From NCBI RefSeq assembly GCF_022376445.1, contig NW_025955455.1, positions 1-26,611 of the forward strand: a stretch of DNA of 26,611 nt, in the 5' to 3' direction. This document shows, piece by piece, positions 11,157-19,814 of this stretch. The stretch is from Fomitopsis serialis. Lineage: Eukaryota > Basidiomycota > Agaricomycetes > Polyporales > Fomitopsidaceae. Position numbers and translations under genes: made by a program. How positions within the stretch are numbered: position 1 is the first letter of the stretch; every line of letters begins with the position of its first letter. The notes beneath the pieces are model-generated. The model was given only the letters and a program-made list of their open reading frames with translations, was not told the origin of the DNA and did not search any database.

Positions 11157-12283
11157 CTAGTACACAACCCGAGTTAATAGGTCCAATGCCTGGCACCAGC
11201 GCCGTGCACGAACAAGCCAAACCGAATGGGGCATTGCAATGGTGATTATGCGCACCCGCCCAACCTTGAGCTGCCCCTCTGTCGGATATCCATTGTCAGG
11301 CCATTCCTCCTCCGAAACCGCCATGTTTGAGGGAATCAAATTCTGTGTGTAGACTTCTTCAAGGGTCTGAAAGAATGCGGTCTCGAATTGTTCAGACGCA
11401 AATGGACTTGTGTGCCTCGGGACCTTGATTGCCTCATGGCGTAGGTTGGCACGGTGTTCCTCTGCGAGACGCCGCGCTAGAACCACCCCTGCATCTTCAT
11501 GCACAAAGCACTCTTCAATACCTTCATAATCCGAGTCTGAAGACTCTGAATCTGGATCTGAGCTCTGATCATCGCCCTCGCCACTGTTGTTGCTCCCTCG
11601 TCCCCACACAGCCTCCAAAGAAATGGGATCGTCCTCGTCATCGGACAATGCGCCACTAGCATCTTCTGGTATGTTATCCAAATTACCGTCGTTTTCCTCA
11701 TCAGGAGGATGACCAGCACCCGTCTGATGTGACTTCCGCACATGGACTGGGCCATGAACTCCATAATGTTCCGCGAGCGTGTCAGGATTGACATTGGCAA
11801 AGGTGTCTGTTGGCTCATTATATTTGCCGTTTGTGATGTTTGCAAGCCATCGTACATCCTAATGACATGATTAGTATGATCTATATAATCCATCCACAAT
11901 GCGCACTTACACGAGGTGTTTGGCCCTGCATATGTGGGCCAGAGGCACCATGATGGTTCCACGTGTGGCGGAACAGATCACAGTCTTCCTGTATGTCATC
12001 CAAGAACAGACAATGCAGAAGCCAAAGGTGGTGAGGGTTCTTCCGGTCAAGGCCATGGAGTTCCTCTAGGCGCAGAAAGAATACACGCCAATGGCGTGCG
12101 AAGTTGGTCCCAATGTCAACCCATCGACGCTCAATCCGCTGATTGGTTGTTGACCTGGTTATAAATCAATTACTGAGCCATTGAAGACCATCCAGTGGAA
12201 CATGAATACCACGCACGATCCCCATAAGAATGATCCACGATTTGGCCCTCGACGCATAACCATGTATGCAGAGACAAGGATGT
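11157..12283 (-). pseudogene. rve-like DDE transposase, 3' half cut off by the LTR element
   Basis: This is the downstream part of the gene that begins at 19760/19814. From the insertion edge, exon 3 resumes at 12278 and runs to 12217 (RRGPNRGSFLWG), followed by an intron with a GTGCGT donor (12216-12155). Exon 4 (12154-11911) holds NQRIERRWVDIG, where the glutamate is the expected third catalytic acid, and the family-typical NPHHLWLLHCLFLDDI. A GTAAGT intron (11910-11859) leads to exon 5 (11858-11157), an acidic linker (ALSDDEDD, DSESSDSDYEG) and a short conserved-looking tail ending at the stop at 11157. No frameshift or stop was found in this half. Positions 12279-12283 are the target duplication. 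Confidence 0.75.
12279..12283. repeat. Target site duplication, left copy (GATGT)
   Basis: GATGT directly precedes the 5' LTR and is repeated exactly at 18674-18678 after the 3' LTR. Five bp is the usual duplication for LTR retroelement integrases. Confidence 0.95.
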
Positions 12284-12484
12284 TGTAACGGATATTCCCG
12301 TTACGGTATGTCTTACATTAAATGTTTGTCTTTGTTTGCTCGAGGACTCGTATGGCGCGCCAGTGCACCTACAAGTCCTCAGCCTTTACCTCGTCACCGC
12401 TTTGTATGCACTCTGTAGACAGATCTCCTTGAATAGAGACTGGGTGCAGCGCATACGAGGCACGACGAGTGAGGCGCCATTACA
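12284..12484 (+). repeat. 5' LTR (201 bp)
   Basis: Starts TGTAACGG and ends GCGCCATTACA. The first 21 nt fold back: GTAACGG (12285-12291) pairs with CCGTTAC (12298-12304). It matches 18473-18673 base for base as far as I can compare by eye. Confidence 0.95.
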
Positions 12485-12629
12485 CTTTTTTGCGCTCCAG
12501 ACAAGCTTCTACTCTGGGGATCTATTCTAGGCAACAACCTCAAAAACTCGACTTCGATATCTACCTACTCGACGTCAACAACTCTATGCTACTCTGATCA
12601 TCCTCTGGCCAACTCGACAACTCGACAAG
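12485..12629 (+). other. Leader of the LTR element
   Basis: Untranslated leader between the LTR and the ATG at 12630. ACTCGAC occurs four times (12546, 12567, 12612, 12620). A weak primer-site candidate, TGGGGATC, lies at 12515, about 30 nt from the LTR end rather than next to it. Confidence 0.55.
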
Positions 12630-15515
12630 ATGTCCGAGTCGACCAACACCCCGTCTGCACCTTCCCGAGGCAGCCGCGGGTCCCACAGTGGAACCCGCAG
12701 CAAGCTGAAGGCGTTGCGCGCGGAAGTCCGAGCGAAGCTCGCCGCAAGTCAAGAGCGGATCAACAAGGCTCTCGAGGAGTCCAAGCAACTCGAGGCCGAA
12801 CTGCTGGCAACAGTCGACGCCGCGTTGTCCGAGGCCAGCAGCCGCAGTCGGTCTTCTCGCACGAAGACCACCCGGACTGAGTCCTCTCACCGCGAGGACT
12901 CAGCCGGAGCCCTCACAGAGCAGGCGCCGTCCGACCGTGAGGTCGAACAGGCACTGCACACTGAGCAGCTCGAGCCCAATGTCGAGCCCGCTCAGAGCCG
13001 CACGGAGACCGACCCTCCACCTGCTACCACCCTGCCGATGAAGATCGGCACCACTCGGAGGAGTGGTGAGTGCACCGAGCTCGACGACGTAACCGTAGTC
13101 GAGCTCGCGCCCGGGTCGAACGAGCAGTGCAATGAGCTGACTCGTATCAGCACCCGGGAGGGCATAGGCACACAGTACTACAGTAGTACTGTGTGCAGTG
13201 GGACCAAGCCCACGCGTGTAGACACGCCCGTCGCGCGCTCAGAGATGAGCCGTGACGCAGAAAATATATATTTGTTGTCGAACGACGTGAGCGCCACGCC
13301 GAGCAGATTGCTCGACGCGACGCACGACACGCTCGACCCTGCGGGCGTCGAGCGCCACGAGACCGTGCCAGTGGTGAGCGCCCCGAGCGTTAGCGCCCAC
13401 CGCACTGCGCTCGACCGCCACCACCGACCCCTCGTCTTCGACCATTTCCACTCCCTGGGCAGCCAACTCGAGCGCCCGTCTGGCGAACCAGACGCGCGCG
13501 CGGCCCCAACGCGAGTGCGAACTCGCGTTCGCGAATGGCTGGCTGACTTACCGCCAGTCCAGTCAGTGGCGACCGACGACCTGGTACCTCACGGTACCAG
13601 ACCGCCAATTCCTCCCTCCCCGGCTCCTCACCTCACCCCTCTCGACTCGCGCCTTGACTCTGGCAACCAATACCGCGGCTCTGGCGACACGCAACCCAGC
13701 CGCGCGACCCAGGACTTGAACACCGCGCGTTCAAGCCCAGCGCCGAGCTGCAAGACCGAGCGGACCACGAGGAACGCGGATCGTGGAGGCGACGAGGAAA
13801 TCCCGAAGGAACGAGAAGGGTGCGAGGAAGGCACGAAGGGAGAGAGGGAGGAAGGGTGCGGGGCGAGCAGGGAAAGCGAGCAGGAAGGCTCGCAAATCGA
13901 AGGTACGCCCATGCTGGACGTACCCACCTCGCCTCCGCCTGTGCCAGTACCCCCGCCAGCGTACGCATCGACGAACACGGAGTTCGTCGAGCGTACCGCT
14001 GGTCACGGAACCAGGTACGACTGCGAAGTCGTATCTTCCTCTCCGCAAAATAGCACGTTTGTGCTGCGGTACGACCTCCAGGTCGTACCTGAACCTTTCA
14101 CATTGCAAAGCGACACGGCGGACGCGCAATACCGCACGTCCGACGTGTCCCATTGTTCCGCAACCGGATGTCGAGTAACGGGTACGCCCCAGATGGACGT
14201 ACCCGCCTCGATACCTCACTTCTCGCCCGTGTCCGCACCAGCAAGCATAGCGACGAACATGAAGTTCGCCGTATGCGTTGCTGGTCAGGAAGACGGCAGG
14301 CTCGCCCTGCAGGACGACCTAACAGTCGTACCCTCCACTCTGCAAGATGGCACGATTGCGCCCTGGGACGACCTCGCGGTCGTACCATACACTCAGCAAG
14401 GCGACACGACGGACGCGCAGTATCGCACGTCCGACGTGCCCCACCATTCCGCGACTGGATATCGAGTAGCGGATACGCCTCAGGCGGACATATCCACCTC
14501 GACGCCTATCCCCTTGTGTGCACCTGTATCAACAAGCGTAGCGACTAACGAGGAGTTCGTCGTACGCGTGGCTGGCCAAGGGGACGGCAGATCTGTGCCG
14601 CAGGACGACCTACCGGTCGTGCCTGCCGATCTGCAAGGCCACACGCCTGCGTTGCGGGACGACCTCGCGGTCGTACCGCCCATCTCGCAAAGCGACACGG
14701 CGGACGCGCAGCAGTGCACGTCCGACGGGCCCCATTCACCCATCACTGACCGATGGATAGCGAGTACGCCGAGATTGATGCTCGACGTACACGCTACCGA
14801 CCAGCACGAAGGGTCGAGAACTGAAGGTACGCCCCTGATGGACGTATCCATCTCGACACCTCCTACCTTCCCCGCATCCGCGCCAACAAGCGTAGCGACG
14901 GACGTGAAGTCCGTCGTGCGCGTTGTCGGCCATGAAGACGGCGCGTCCGCGCTACGGGACGACCTCATGGTCGTACCCAGACCGTTCTCTCTGCAAAGCG
15001 ACACGGCGGACATGCAATACTGCATGTCTGACGTATCCATTCCCTCGTCTGCCCGCTGCGCAGCGAGTGCGTCTAGCCATGAGCTTGACGTAGACGGGGC
15101 CAAGGACTGCGTGTCTCCGAACGTTCCGGACCTCTCGTCCGGCAGCTACATCGCTCGACCAACCGCGACACCACACGGCCTGCACATCCTCACGGAAGTG
15201 CAGGCCCCCAGCTGCTCCGATATAGCTGAACCTCCTGAGGTTCAGCTGGCCAGGTCGTGGGACGACCTCGACGACACCTCCAGCAGCCCCCGATCGCGCG
15301 CGGCCGACTTCCGAGAAGACGTGCACTCCCAACCGGAAGTGCAAGCCCCCGGTAGTCCCAAGACAGCTGAACATCTCGCGGTTCAACTGACAGGCCCGCG
15401 ATACGACCTCGACCGACTCGACGAAACGGTGGACCTCGGTCTTGGTTTTTCAGCGACCACCACTATCCCCGCGACACGGACGGCCCCACGATCGCGCAGC
15501 TCGACAGTCGTGTAG
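12630..15515 (+). CDS. Large low-complexity ORF of the LTR element
   Basis: A 961-residue frame opened by an ATG about 145 bp after the LTR. Residues 25-70 form a charged helix with coiled-coil character (LKALRAEVRAKLAASQERI). The rest is Ser/Thr/Pro/Asp-rich and probably disordered. Residues from about 425 hold four imperfect modules of roughly 95-118 residues with repeated signatures such as GTPxxDV, DDLxVVP and SDTADAQYRTSDV. No retroelement enzyme domain is present. Peptides such as DDLAVVP and GTPMLDVP are encoded by sequence that folds into hairpins, so the peptide repeats may be by-products of selection on structure. It could still be a divergent structural protein; the N-terminal coiled coil would suit a Gag-like role. 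The frame stops soon after a TTTTT run at 15446-15450, beyond which coding-like sequence continues in another frame. Confidence 0.5.
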   Translation: MSESTNTPSAPSRGSRGSHSGTRSKLKALRAEVRAKLAASQERINKALEESKQLEAELLATVDAALSEASSRSRSSRTKTTRTESSHREDSAGALTEQAPSDREVEQALHTEQLEPNVEPAQSRTETDPPPATTLPMKIGTTRRSGECTELDDVTVVELAPGSNEQCNELTRISTREGIGTQYYSSTVCSGTKPTRVDTPVARSEMSRDAENIYLLSNDVSATPSRLLDATHDTLDPAGVERHETVPVVSAPSVSAHRTALDRHHRPLVFDHFHSLGSQLERPSGEPDARAAPTRVRTRVREWLADLPPVQSVATDDLVPHGTRPPIPPSPAPHLTPLDSRLDSGNQYRGSGDTQPSRATQDLNTARSSPAPSCKTERTTRNADRGGDEEIPKEREGCEEGTKGEREEGCGASRESEQEGSQIEGTPMLDVPTSPPPVPVPPPAYASTNTEFVERTAGHGTRYDCEVVSSSPQNSTFVLRYDLQVVPEPFTLQSDTADAQYRTSDVSHCSATGCRVTGTPQMDVPASIPHFSPVSAPASIATNMKFAVCVAGQEDGRLALQDDLTVVPSTLQDGTIAPWDDLAVVPYTQQGDTTDAQYRTSDVPHHSATGYRVADTPQADISTSTPIPLCAPVSTSVATNEEFVVRVAGQGDGRSVPQDDLPVVPADLQGHTPALRDDLAVVPPISQSDTADAQQCTSDGPHSPITDRWIASTPRLMLDVHATDQHEGSRTEGTPLMDVSISTPPTFPASAPTSVATDVKSVVRVVGHEDGASALRDDLMVVPRPFSLQSDTADMQYCMSDVSIPSSARCAASASSHELDVDGAKDCVSPNVPDLSSGSYIARPTATPHGLHILTEVQAPSCSDIAEPPEVQLARSWDDLDDTSSSPRSRAADFREDVHSQPEVQAPGSPKTAEHLAVQLTGPRYDLDRLDETVDLGLGFSATTTIPATRTAPRSRSSTVV
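13902..15040 (+). repeat. Four divergent modules of about 280-355 bp
   Basis: Modules begin at about 13902, 14181, 14471 and 14826, each with a GGTACG...CGTACC-type hairpin encoding GTPxxDV or a variant. Each module then carries an ACGACC...GGTCGT hairpin (14068, 14368, 14605, 14659, 14959), and a GGACG...CGTCC or related stem (14112, 14405, 14701, 15009). The order of hairpins is conserved while intervening sequence has diverged. A related GGTACGTCC...GGATGTACC hairpin reappears at 15927. Confidence 0.75.
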
Positions 15516-18243
15516 TCTCGAGCGACGCGCGAGCTCGAGATCGCGACCCGACTGCTGCACTACCAACAGTGCGGCGGCCGGCGCTTACGGACCCCGACAG
15601 ACCAGAACGGCACCCCGACCGTCAACCCGACGAGAACTTCACAGTTCTCGTCGAGGGCTCGCTCCTAGGGACCCCTACCCAACTCCCCATCGACTCCTTC
15701 GCGGCTCCCGACATCGGTGGCGACTACGAGAGGCACCACGAGTCGGAGGTCGCGCGCGCACTCCGGAGATCGAGTGCAGGACGGATGGCGGATCAGGCCG
15801 GGGACGAGGGGGACGTGGATGAGAGTGCAGAGACAGAGGAGTCAGATGAGGAGGGTCTGGCAGAAGGAGGAGGGGAGGAAGGGTGCGGTGTAGGCGAAGG
15901 AGACGAACCTGCGAGCTCGAAAGACAGAGGTACGTCCATGCCGGATGTACCTCCCCCGCCTCTACCACCATCTCCTACACCGCCACCACCAATCGTGACG
16001 ACTACGACAACCAATGCGGTTGTCGTGACAGCAACCACGCAGGTCGACGGTACGATCGACCCACGGGGCGATCTACAGGTCGCAACCGGCACGGTCACGC
16101 AACGCGTCCACACACAGACGTCGGGACTCTCGCTCGACGCCTCCGTCGAAGAGTTCGGTGGCGAATCGAACAGCGAGTACCTCACGGTACTCGCATCGCC
16201 GTCACCACCCCCATTTCTGTACCACTACCAGGGTACGTCGCGACTACCCACTCAGTAGTCGCGACCGACGGTGGTACGTTACTCGTACAGGAGGACACCG
16301 TCGTGTCTACCATCAAGCACAGCGACGCGTCCGGAGTGCACACAGGCACTACTGGCGCGTCCCATCTCTCCGCGGCGGGCGTAGCACCGACGTCAAGCAC
16401 CGAGCTTGAGGGTGCCACACAAGGGTGCGACCTTGCTACCGCCCACGGCGAGTACCTCACGGTACTCGCCAGCTCATCTCCTATTGTTGCAGCGTCACCG
16501 CCGCGTCACACTGCAACAGACCTCGATGACGATACGGACAAGCTCAATCTGGCGAATCGCGGCCAGTCAGCCGGTACGTCTACGAGTGTAGACGTACGAC
16601 AGACTGCACACGAGTCTGAATGGCGACCGTCGGGACGCTACGTGCTGCCGGCACGTCGCGTTCAGCAAGACCGACGTGAGCTGGCCGTGGTCTTCGACGG
16701 CGAGCACCAGCCCAAGTACTGCAAAGTACTTGGTGCGTCCAGCAAACGAGACCGGGAGCTACCGCCGAGCACATCCAAGATGGATGTGCTGCCTTATTCC
16801 CCGGACCCAGCGCAGTCAAACGAAGGGACGGGGACTGACGAGGTCTCGGTAGTCCCAGGGCAAGGGAACCTTGGCGAGGACGAATCATCGTCGTCGCGGG
16901 TACAATTACCTGGACCATATGGTGTGGCAGCACATCCAGGTTACCGGGTGATGCACCCGCATCGAATGACGCGACGACCAGGGCGTCGTCGCGCGCCCAT
17001 AAGAAGGAACATCCACCGCGAGGGCTGGATTCATCGGACTCAGGTGAACGGCGATGTTCAACGACTACTGATGGTATCGAGACCGAGCCGGCGCGAGCGC
17101 AAGGAGGAGATATCTCCTCTACGAGAGGGGGTACTCTCTTGAGAGGGGAAGGGAGCGGGGCCTCGAACGGCCGCCGCTCGTTCCACAACACAACCAGTAC
17201 ATCACACGAAGATGTACTGGCCTCGGACCCGGCAGCGACACGGACGCCAAGCCGTGAGCTTGACGTACGGGCCACCCACGGGAACTCGACGCGAATACCA
17301 GCTACTCGCACATCGAGTAGTCGGCGCAATGTGCAGGATACGGCGCGAGTGGCCAGTACATCATACAATGGTGTATTGGGACCAGATGTAGTCTCGGGCC
17401 ATACGTCCAGCGAAGTGATCGACGTACGAGCTTCACGTCGGACATCGAGACGTGTACCACCTGTACCACGCGCATCGAGTGATCAACTCGAAATGCAGGA
17501 TACGGGTGACCGTCGCAGCCACGACATCACTCGGGAAGCCAGTACCTCGCGCCGCGAAGTACTGGGACTGAACCGAGTGTCGACCGCACTGGATCGTTCA
17601 GTAACCGTTGATGTGAGTCGATGGCCGAGTGACAAGAGGTCGCGCGAGGAATGCTTCAGCCTCCTTGCAGACCAACTTGACCACGACTTCGACGAGGCCG
17701 ATGTTGCGGCGAGTGTTGGCGAGTGGGACATCTGGGCTCACTGCAAGAGGTCAGCACTTAGCTGTGGGCATGCCATCGAGGAGATGTCCCCGCGACCGGG
17801 GACATATTCTCGTGCAGCTCGTCGAGCCTGGGACCACTTCCAGAGGGAGTTGGAAGTGGTTCCACTCGAGTTCGATCCTCGGCTTGTTGCACCACTTCCT
17901 ATGGAGATGGTGCGACATTGGGCCTACAACAAGCTGGGATGGCTTGTTGTACCACCTCATCAACAACCAGTGGATGAGTCCGACTGGTACAACTCCTCTG
18001 ATGAGGAGCCTCGTACCATGACTCGTGAGGAGTACCCTGACCATGTTGAGTCGAGTATTCCTCCGAGTCCGAGCATCTTAGCTCGTGGGATCACGAAGAT
18101 CTGGGTCTGAGGAGACCAACTCAGTAGTAGTCTCTGACTACTATGAGCAGTATGAGATGGAGGATACCCTCAGCTCTTCTGCACTATCTGCCGAAGATGA
18201 GGGTAACTCTGAAGATGCTGACTACTACTCCGAGTCCGAGTAG
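15503..18243 (+). pseudogene. Frame-broken continuation of the LTR element coding region
   Basis: Coding-like sequence of the same Ser/Thr/Asp-rich type continues in successive frames: about 15503-16258; about 16215-16910, whose formal frame stays open to 17142; about 16941-18110; and 18109-18243, which ends YYSESE and TAG. The peptide EYLTVLAS occurs at about 16174 in one frame and at about 16450 in another, showing that both frames were once read together. Candidate slip points are the TTTTT at 15446-15450 and the C run near 16207-16212. Between 17780 and 18020 the sequence is less repetitive and richer in aromatic residues (RAARRAWDHFQRELEVVP, LGWLVVP). No enzyme motif was found. Sequencing error, true decay and recoding are all possible; several breaks make recoding the least likely. 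Confidence 0.5.
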
Positions 18244-18463
18244 TAGTTTACCTTATGGCCTGCATAACCTTGTCGAGTTATGTACGACAATGATGAATGG
18301 TTGTGTCTGCTCACTGACGCGATCTAACATGTCGTTGTCTACAGTTCAACATCATCTTTGTTTGCCAATTGCTACCACCGTGGGTTGTTGCATATGTCTC
18401 CTTTCATTTTCCTTTTTCTATCTGTTTCTCTGGTTATTGCTGGGACCCGTGGTCGTGTCCAGT
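18244..18463 (+). other. 3' untranslated part of the LTR element
   Basis: Follows the last coding-like stop. It has a 6-bp stem hairpin at 18270-18290 (TTGTCG/CGACAA) and a pyrimidine-rich stretch at 18399-18432, then leads into the polypurine tract. Confidence 0.5.
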
Positions 18464-18472
18464 GGGGGAGGG
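18464..18472 (+). other. Polypurine tract (GGGGGAGGG)
   Basis: A pure purine run immediately before the 3' LTR, where plus-strand DNA synthesis is primed in LTR retroelements. It fixes the element orientation as plus. Confidence 0.85.
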
Positions 18473-18673
18473 TGTAACGGATATTCCCGTTACGGTATGT
18501 CTTACATTAAATGTTTGTCTTTGTTTGCTCGAGGACTCGTATGGCGCGCCAGTGCACCTACAAGTCCTCAGCCTTTACCTCGTCACCGCTTTGTATGCAC
18601 TCTGTAGACAGATCTCCTTGAATAGAGACTGGGTGCAGCGCATACGAGGCACGACGAGTGAGGCGCCATTACA
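18473..18673 (+). repeat. 3' LTR (201 bp)
   Basis: Starts TGTAACGG and ends GCGCCATTACA. I see no mismatch against the 5' LTR, which implies little time since insertion. Confidence 0.95.
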
Positions 18674-18678
18674 GATGT
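18674..18678. repeat. Target site duplication, right copy (GATGT)
   Basis: Exact repeat of 12279-12283. On the transposase strand it reads ACATC and supplies the codon after GGEN, so one copy is original coding sequence. Confidence 0.95.
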
Positions 18679-19814
18679 TCTCTCCACCGCGATCACCACG
18701 GGTCCGCCAAGGGGTCCCGTACTCATTCTCCGCCATTCGAAAAGCATTCAACACAGTGGTTGGCCGGTTGTTGGTATTGACACGCAGTCCTACAACCTGT
18801 CCAAATTATCAATCAGATTTATTATGGATGAACAGATAGTCAGACAACAATGATATCATGTTAGATATCATATGTAGTAGACTGTAGGACTTACCTCCGC
18901 CTCATAACCATCCACAATGCCATGAAGGACAAATCCCCAAGGCATCAGTTTATGATGGCCATCAATGTGCCATAGATGGCCAGGCCGTGGGACAGAATAG
19001 GTGCGCTGGTGTACAGCGACATTCCGACGCAGCATCTGTCCAACCCCGTCAACGCGATCGAGAGAAGCTGTAAGCCGAGCTCTGGACATGCGAATACTGT
19101 TTGCTGTGAAGAATCCTTGCACAATGCGACGGCCTGCATTAGGGTTTTCAACCTTGTAGCTGCGCACAAGGAGATCAAGCTCCTCGTCAGTCAAGGGTGC
19201 ATACGTCCGAATGATGCCGTATTTCTTCATGTAACGGAGGACAGTACTTCGGCCAACTCCAAGCACATTTGCGACACGTTGGACGGAGATGCGCCGATAT
19301 GGAGCAAAGGTCTCAATTAACCAGGCTTTGTTGATAACCTTTTGGGGTCGCCCACGTCGTCCTGTATGGACCACCGACACAGGATGAGAGATCGTATAAC
19401 TCAACTCTTCCCTGAGATTCCTGGGTAAGTGCATTTTGACACGTAGTTAAGTGGTATGTGGGCGTACCGTCCAGCCCTTGCATTTGCTGCTTTTTCTAGC
19501 ATAGACAAGAGTTGTGCGAATTTCAGCGCGCACTCCACTGTCCATTCCGGAAGCTGAACAGCCTGGGACACATGCTCGAGGAGAGGGAGTGTCTTGTTCT
19601 TGATATATTCGATATGATGCTGAAGACGCAGATGGTCACTGTCATCAAGGGCAGCAACACGGAGACTGTCGTTGTACGCTGTTGCAATGATTGTATGCGC
19701 TTCCTCAATGTTCAATGGTAATGCTTGACCTGTGGTCCGAGGAAGCGGTGGAAACTCCATCTCCAAACTTGATGCTAGATGCAGAATATGCAACTGAAGT
19801 TCAACACAGTGCAT
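18674..19814 (-). pseudogene. rve-like DDE transposase, 5' half
   Basis: Exon 1 runs from an ATG at 19760 (or an earlier in-frame ATG at 19814) to 19468. Introns are 19467-19421 (GTACGC...CCCAG) and 18894-18797 (GTAAGT...GACAG). Exon 2 (19420-18895) has a helix-turn-helix region (INKAWLIETF...VANVLGVGRSTVLRYMKKYG) and HLWHIDGHHKL, whose aspartate is the first catalytic acid. Exon 3 (18796-18674) ends TRGDRGGENI, with the second catalytic aspartate. The LTR element then interrupts. Across the insertion the exons total 1950 nt, 649 residues from 19760, with no other lesion. The WHIDGHHKL...RGDRGGEN...NQRIERRW pattern marks the rve-fold integrase-like transposases common in Agaricomycetes. I recognise the family but cannot safely give a superfamily name. 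It would catalyse cut-and-paste strand transfer in the nucleus; split like this it is presumably inactive. Confidence 0.8.

Larger units (their letters stand above)
12676..18290 (+). other. Array of hairpins in the LTR element interior
   Basis: Main perfect stems (span, stem, loop): 12877-12903, 10/7; 13049-13068, 8/4; 13168-13196, 13/3; 13508-13529, 9/GCGA; 13581-13600, 8/TCAC; 14068-14089, 9/4; 14896-14916, 8/5; 15009-15028, 8/4; 15224-15247, 10/4; 15628-15653, 11/TCAC; 16004-16026, 9/5; 16173-16194, 9/TCAC; 16237-16265, 11/7; 16447-16470, 10/TCAC; 16574-16597, 10/4; 16712-16733, 9/GCAA; 16768-16790, 10/3; 16970-16993, 9/6; 17194-17220, 10/7; 17784-17805, 9/4; 17842-centred 17833-17860, 10/8; 17925-17951, 10/7; 18125-18143, 8/3; 18221-18247, 10/7. 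Interrupted or wobble stems include 13076-13107, 14237-14285, 14587-14634, 15177-15206, 15927-15953, 17353-17379, 17539-17565 and 18165-18205. A 16-bp perfect palindrome lies at 17104-17119. Many smaller stems fill the gaps. Confidence 0.85.
12284..18673 (+). mobile_element. Non-autonomous LTR retroelement with hairpin-array interior
   Basis: A complete 6390-bp element: 201-bp LTRs that I read as identical over their whole length, TG...CA ends, a polypurine tract before the 3' LTR and a perfect 5-bp target duplication. The interior (12485-18472) shows no CCHC knuckle, D[ST]G protease, YxDD reverse transcriptase, RNase H or integrase motif in any frame, so the element must use enzymes from another element. 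It has a broken, modular low-complexity coding region of about 1870 codons instead of a short non-coding core, and a dense array of hairpins. It inserted antisense into exon 3 of a DDE transposase gene. No primer-binding site abuts the 5' LTR; TGGGGATCTATT at 12515 is a weak candidate. Confidence 0.93.

Noticed and set aside
13731..14219. Minus-strand frames within the LTR element (for example 162 and 207 residues)
   Set aside because: Because the hairpins are self-complementary, the antisense strand mirrors the sense repeats; these are shadows of the plus-strand frame.
15446..15452. Programmed -1 frameshift at TTTTT
   Set aside because: The codons around the run do not form the X XXY YYZ pattern in the zero frame, and several further frame breaks follow, so decay or sequencing error is more likely.
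12676..18290. CRISPR-like array reading of the hairpins
   Set aside because: Repeats are not constant, spacers are irregular, and the sequence is eukaryotic and inside an LTR element.
12676..18290. Intrinsic terminators
   Set aside because: Stems are inside a coding-like region and lack T-runs; bacterial-type termination does not apply here.
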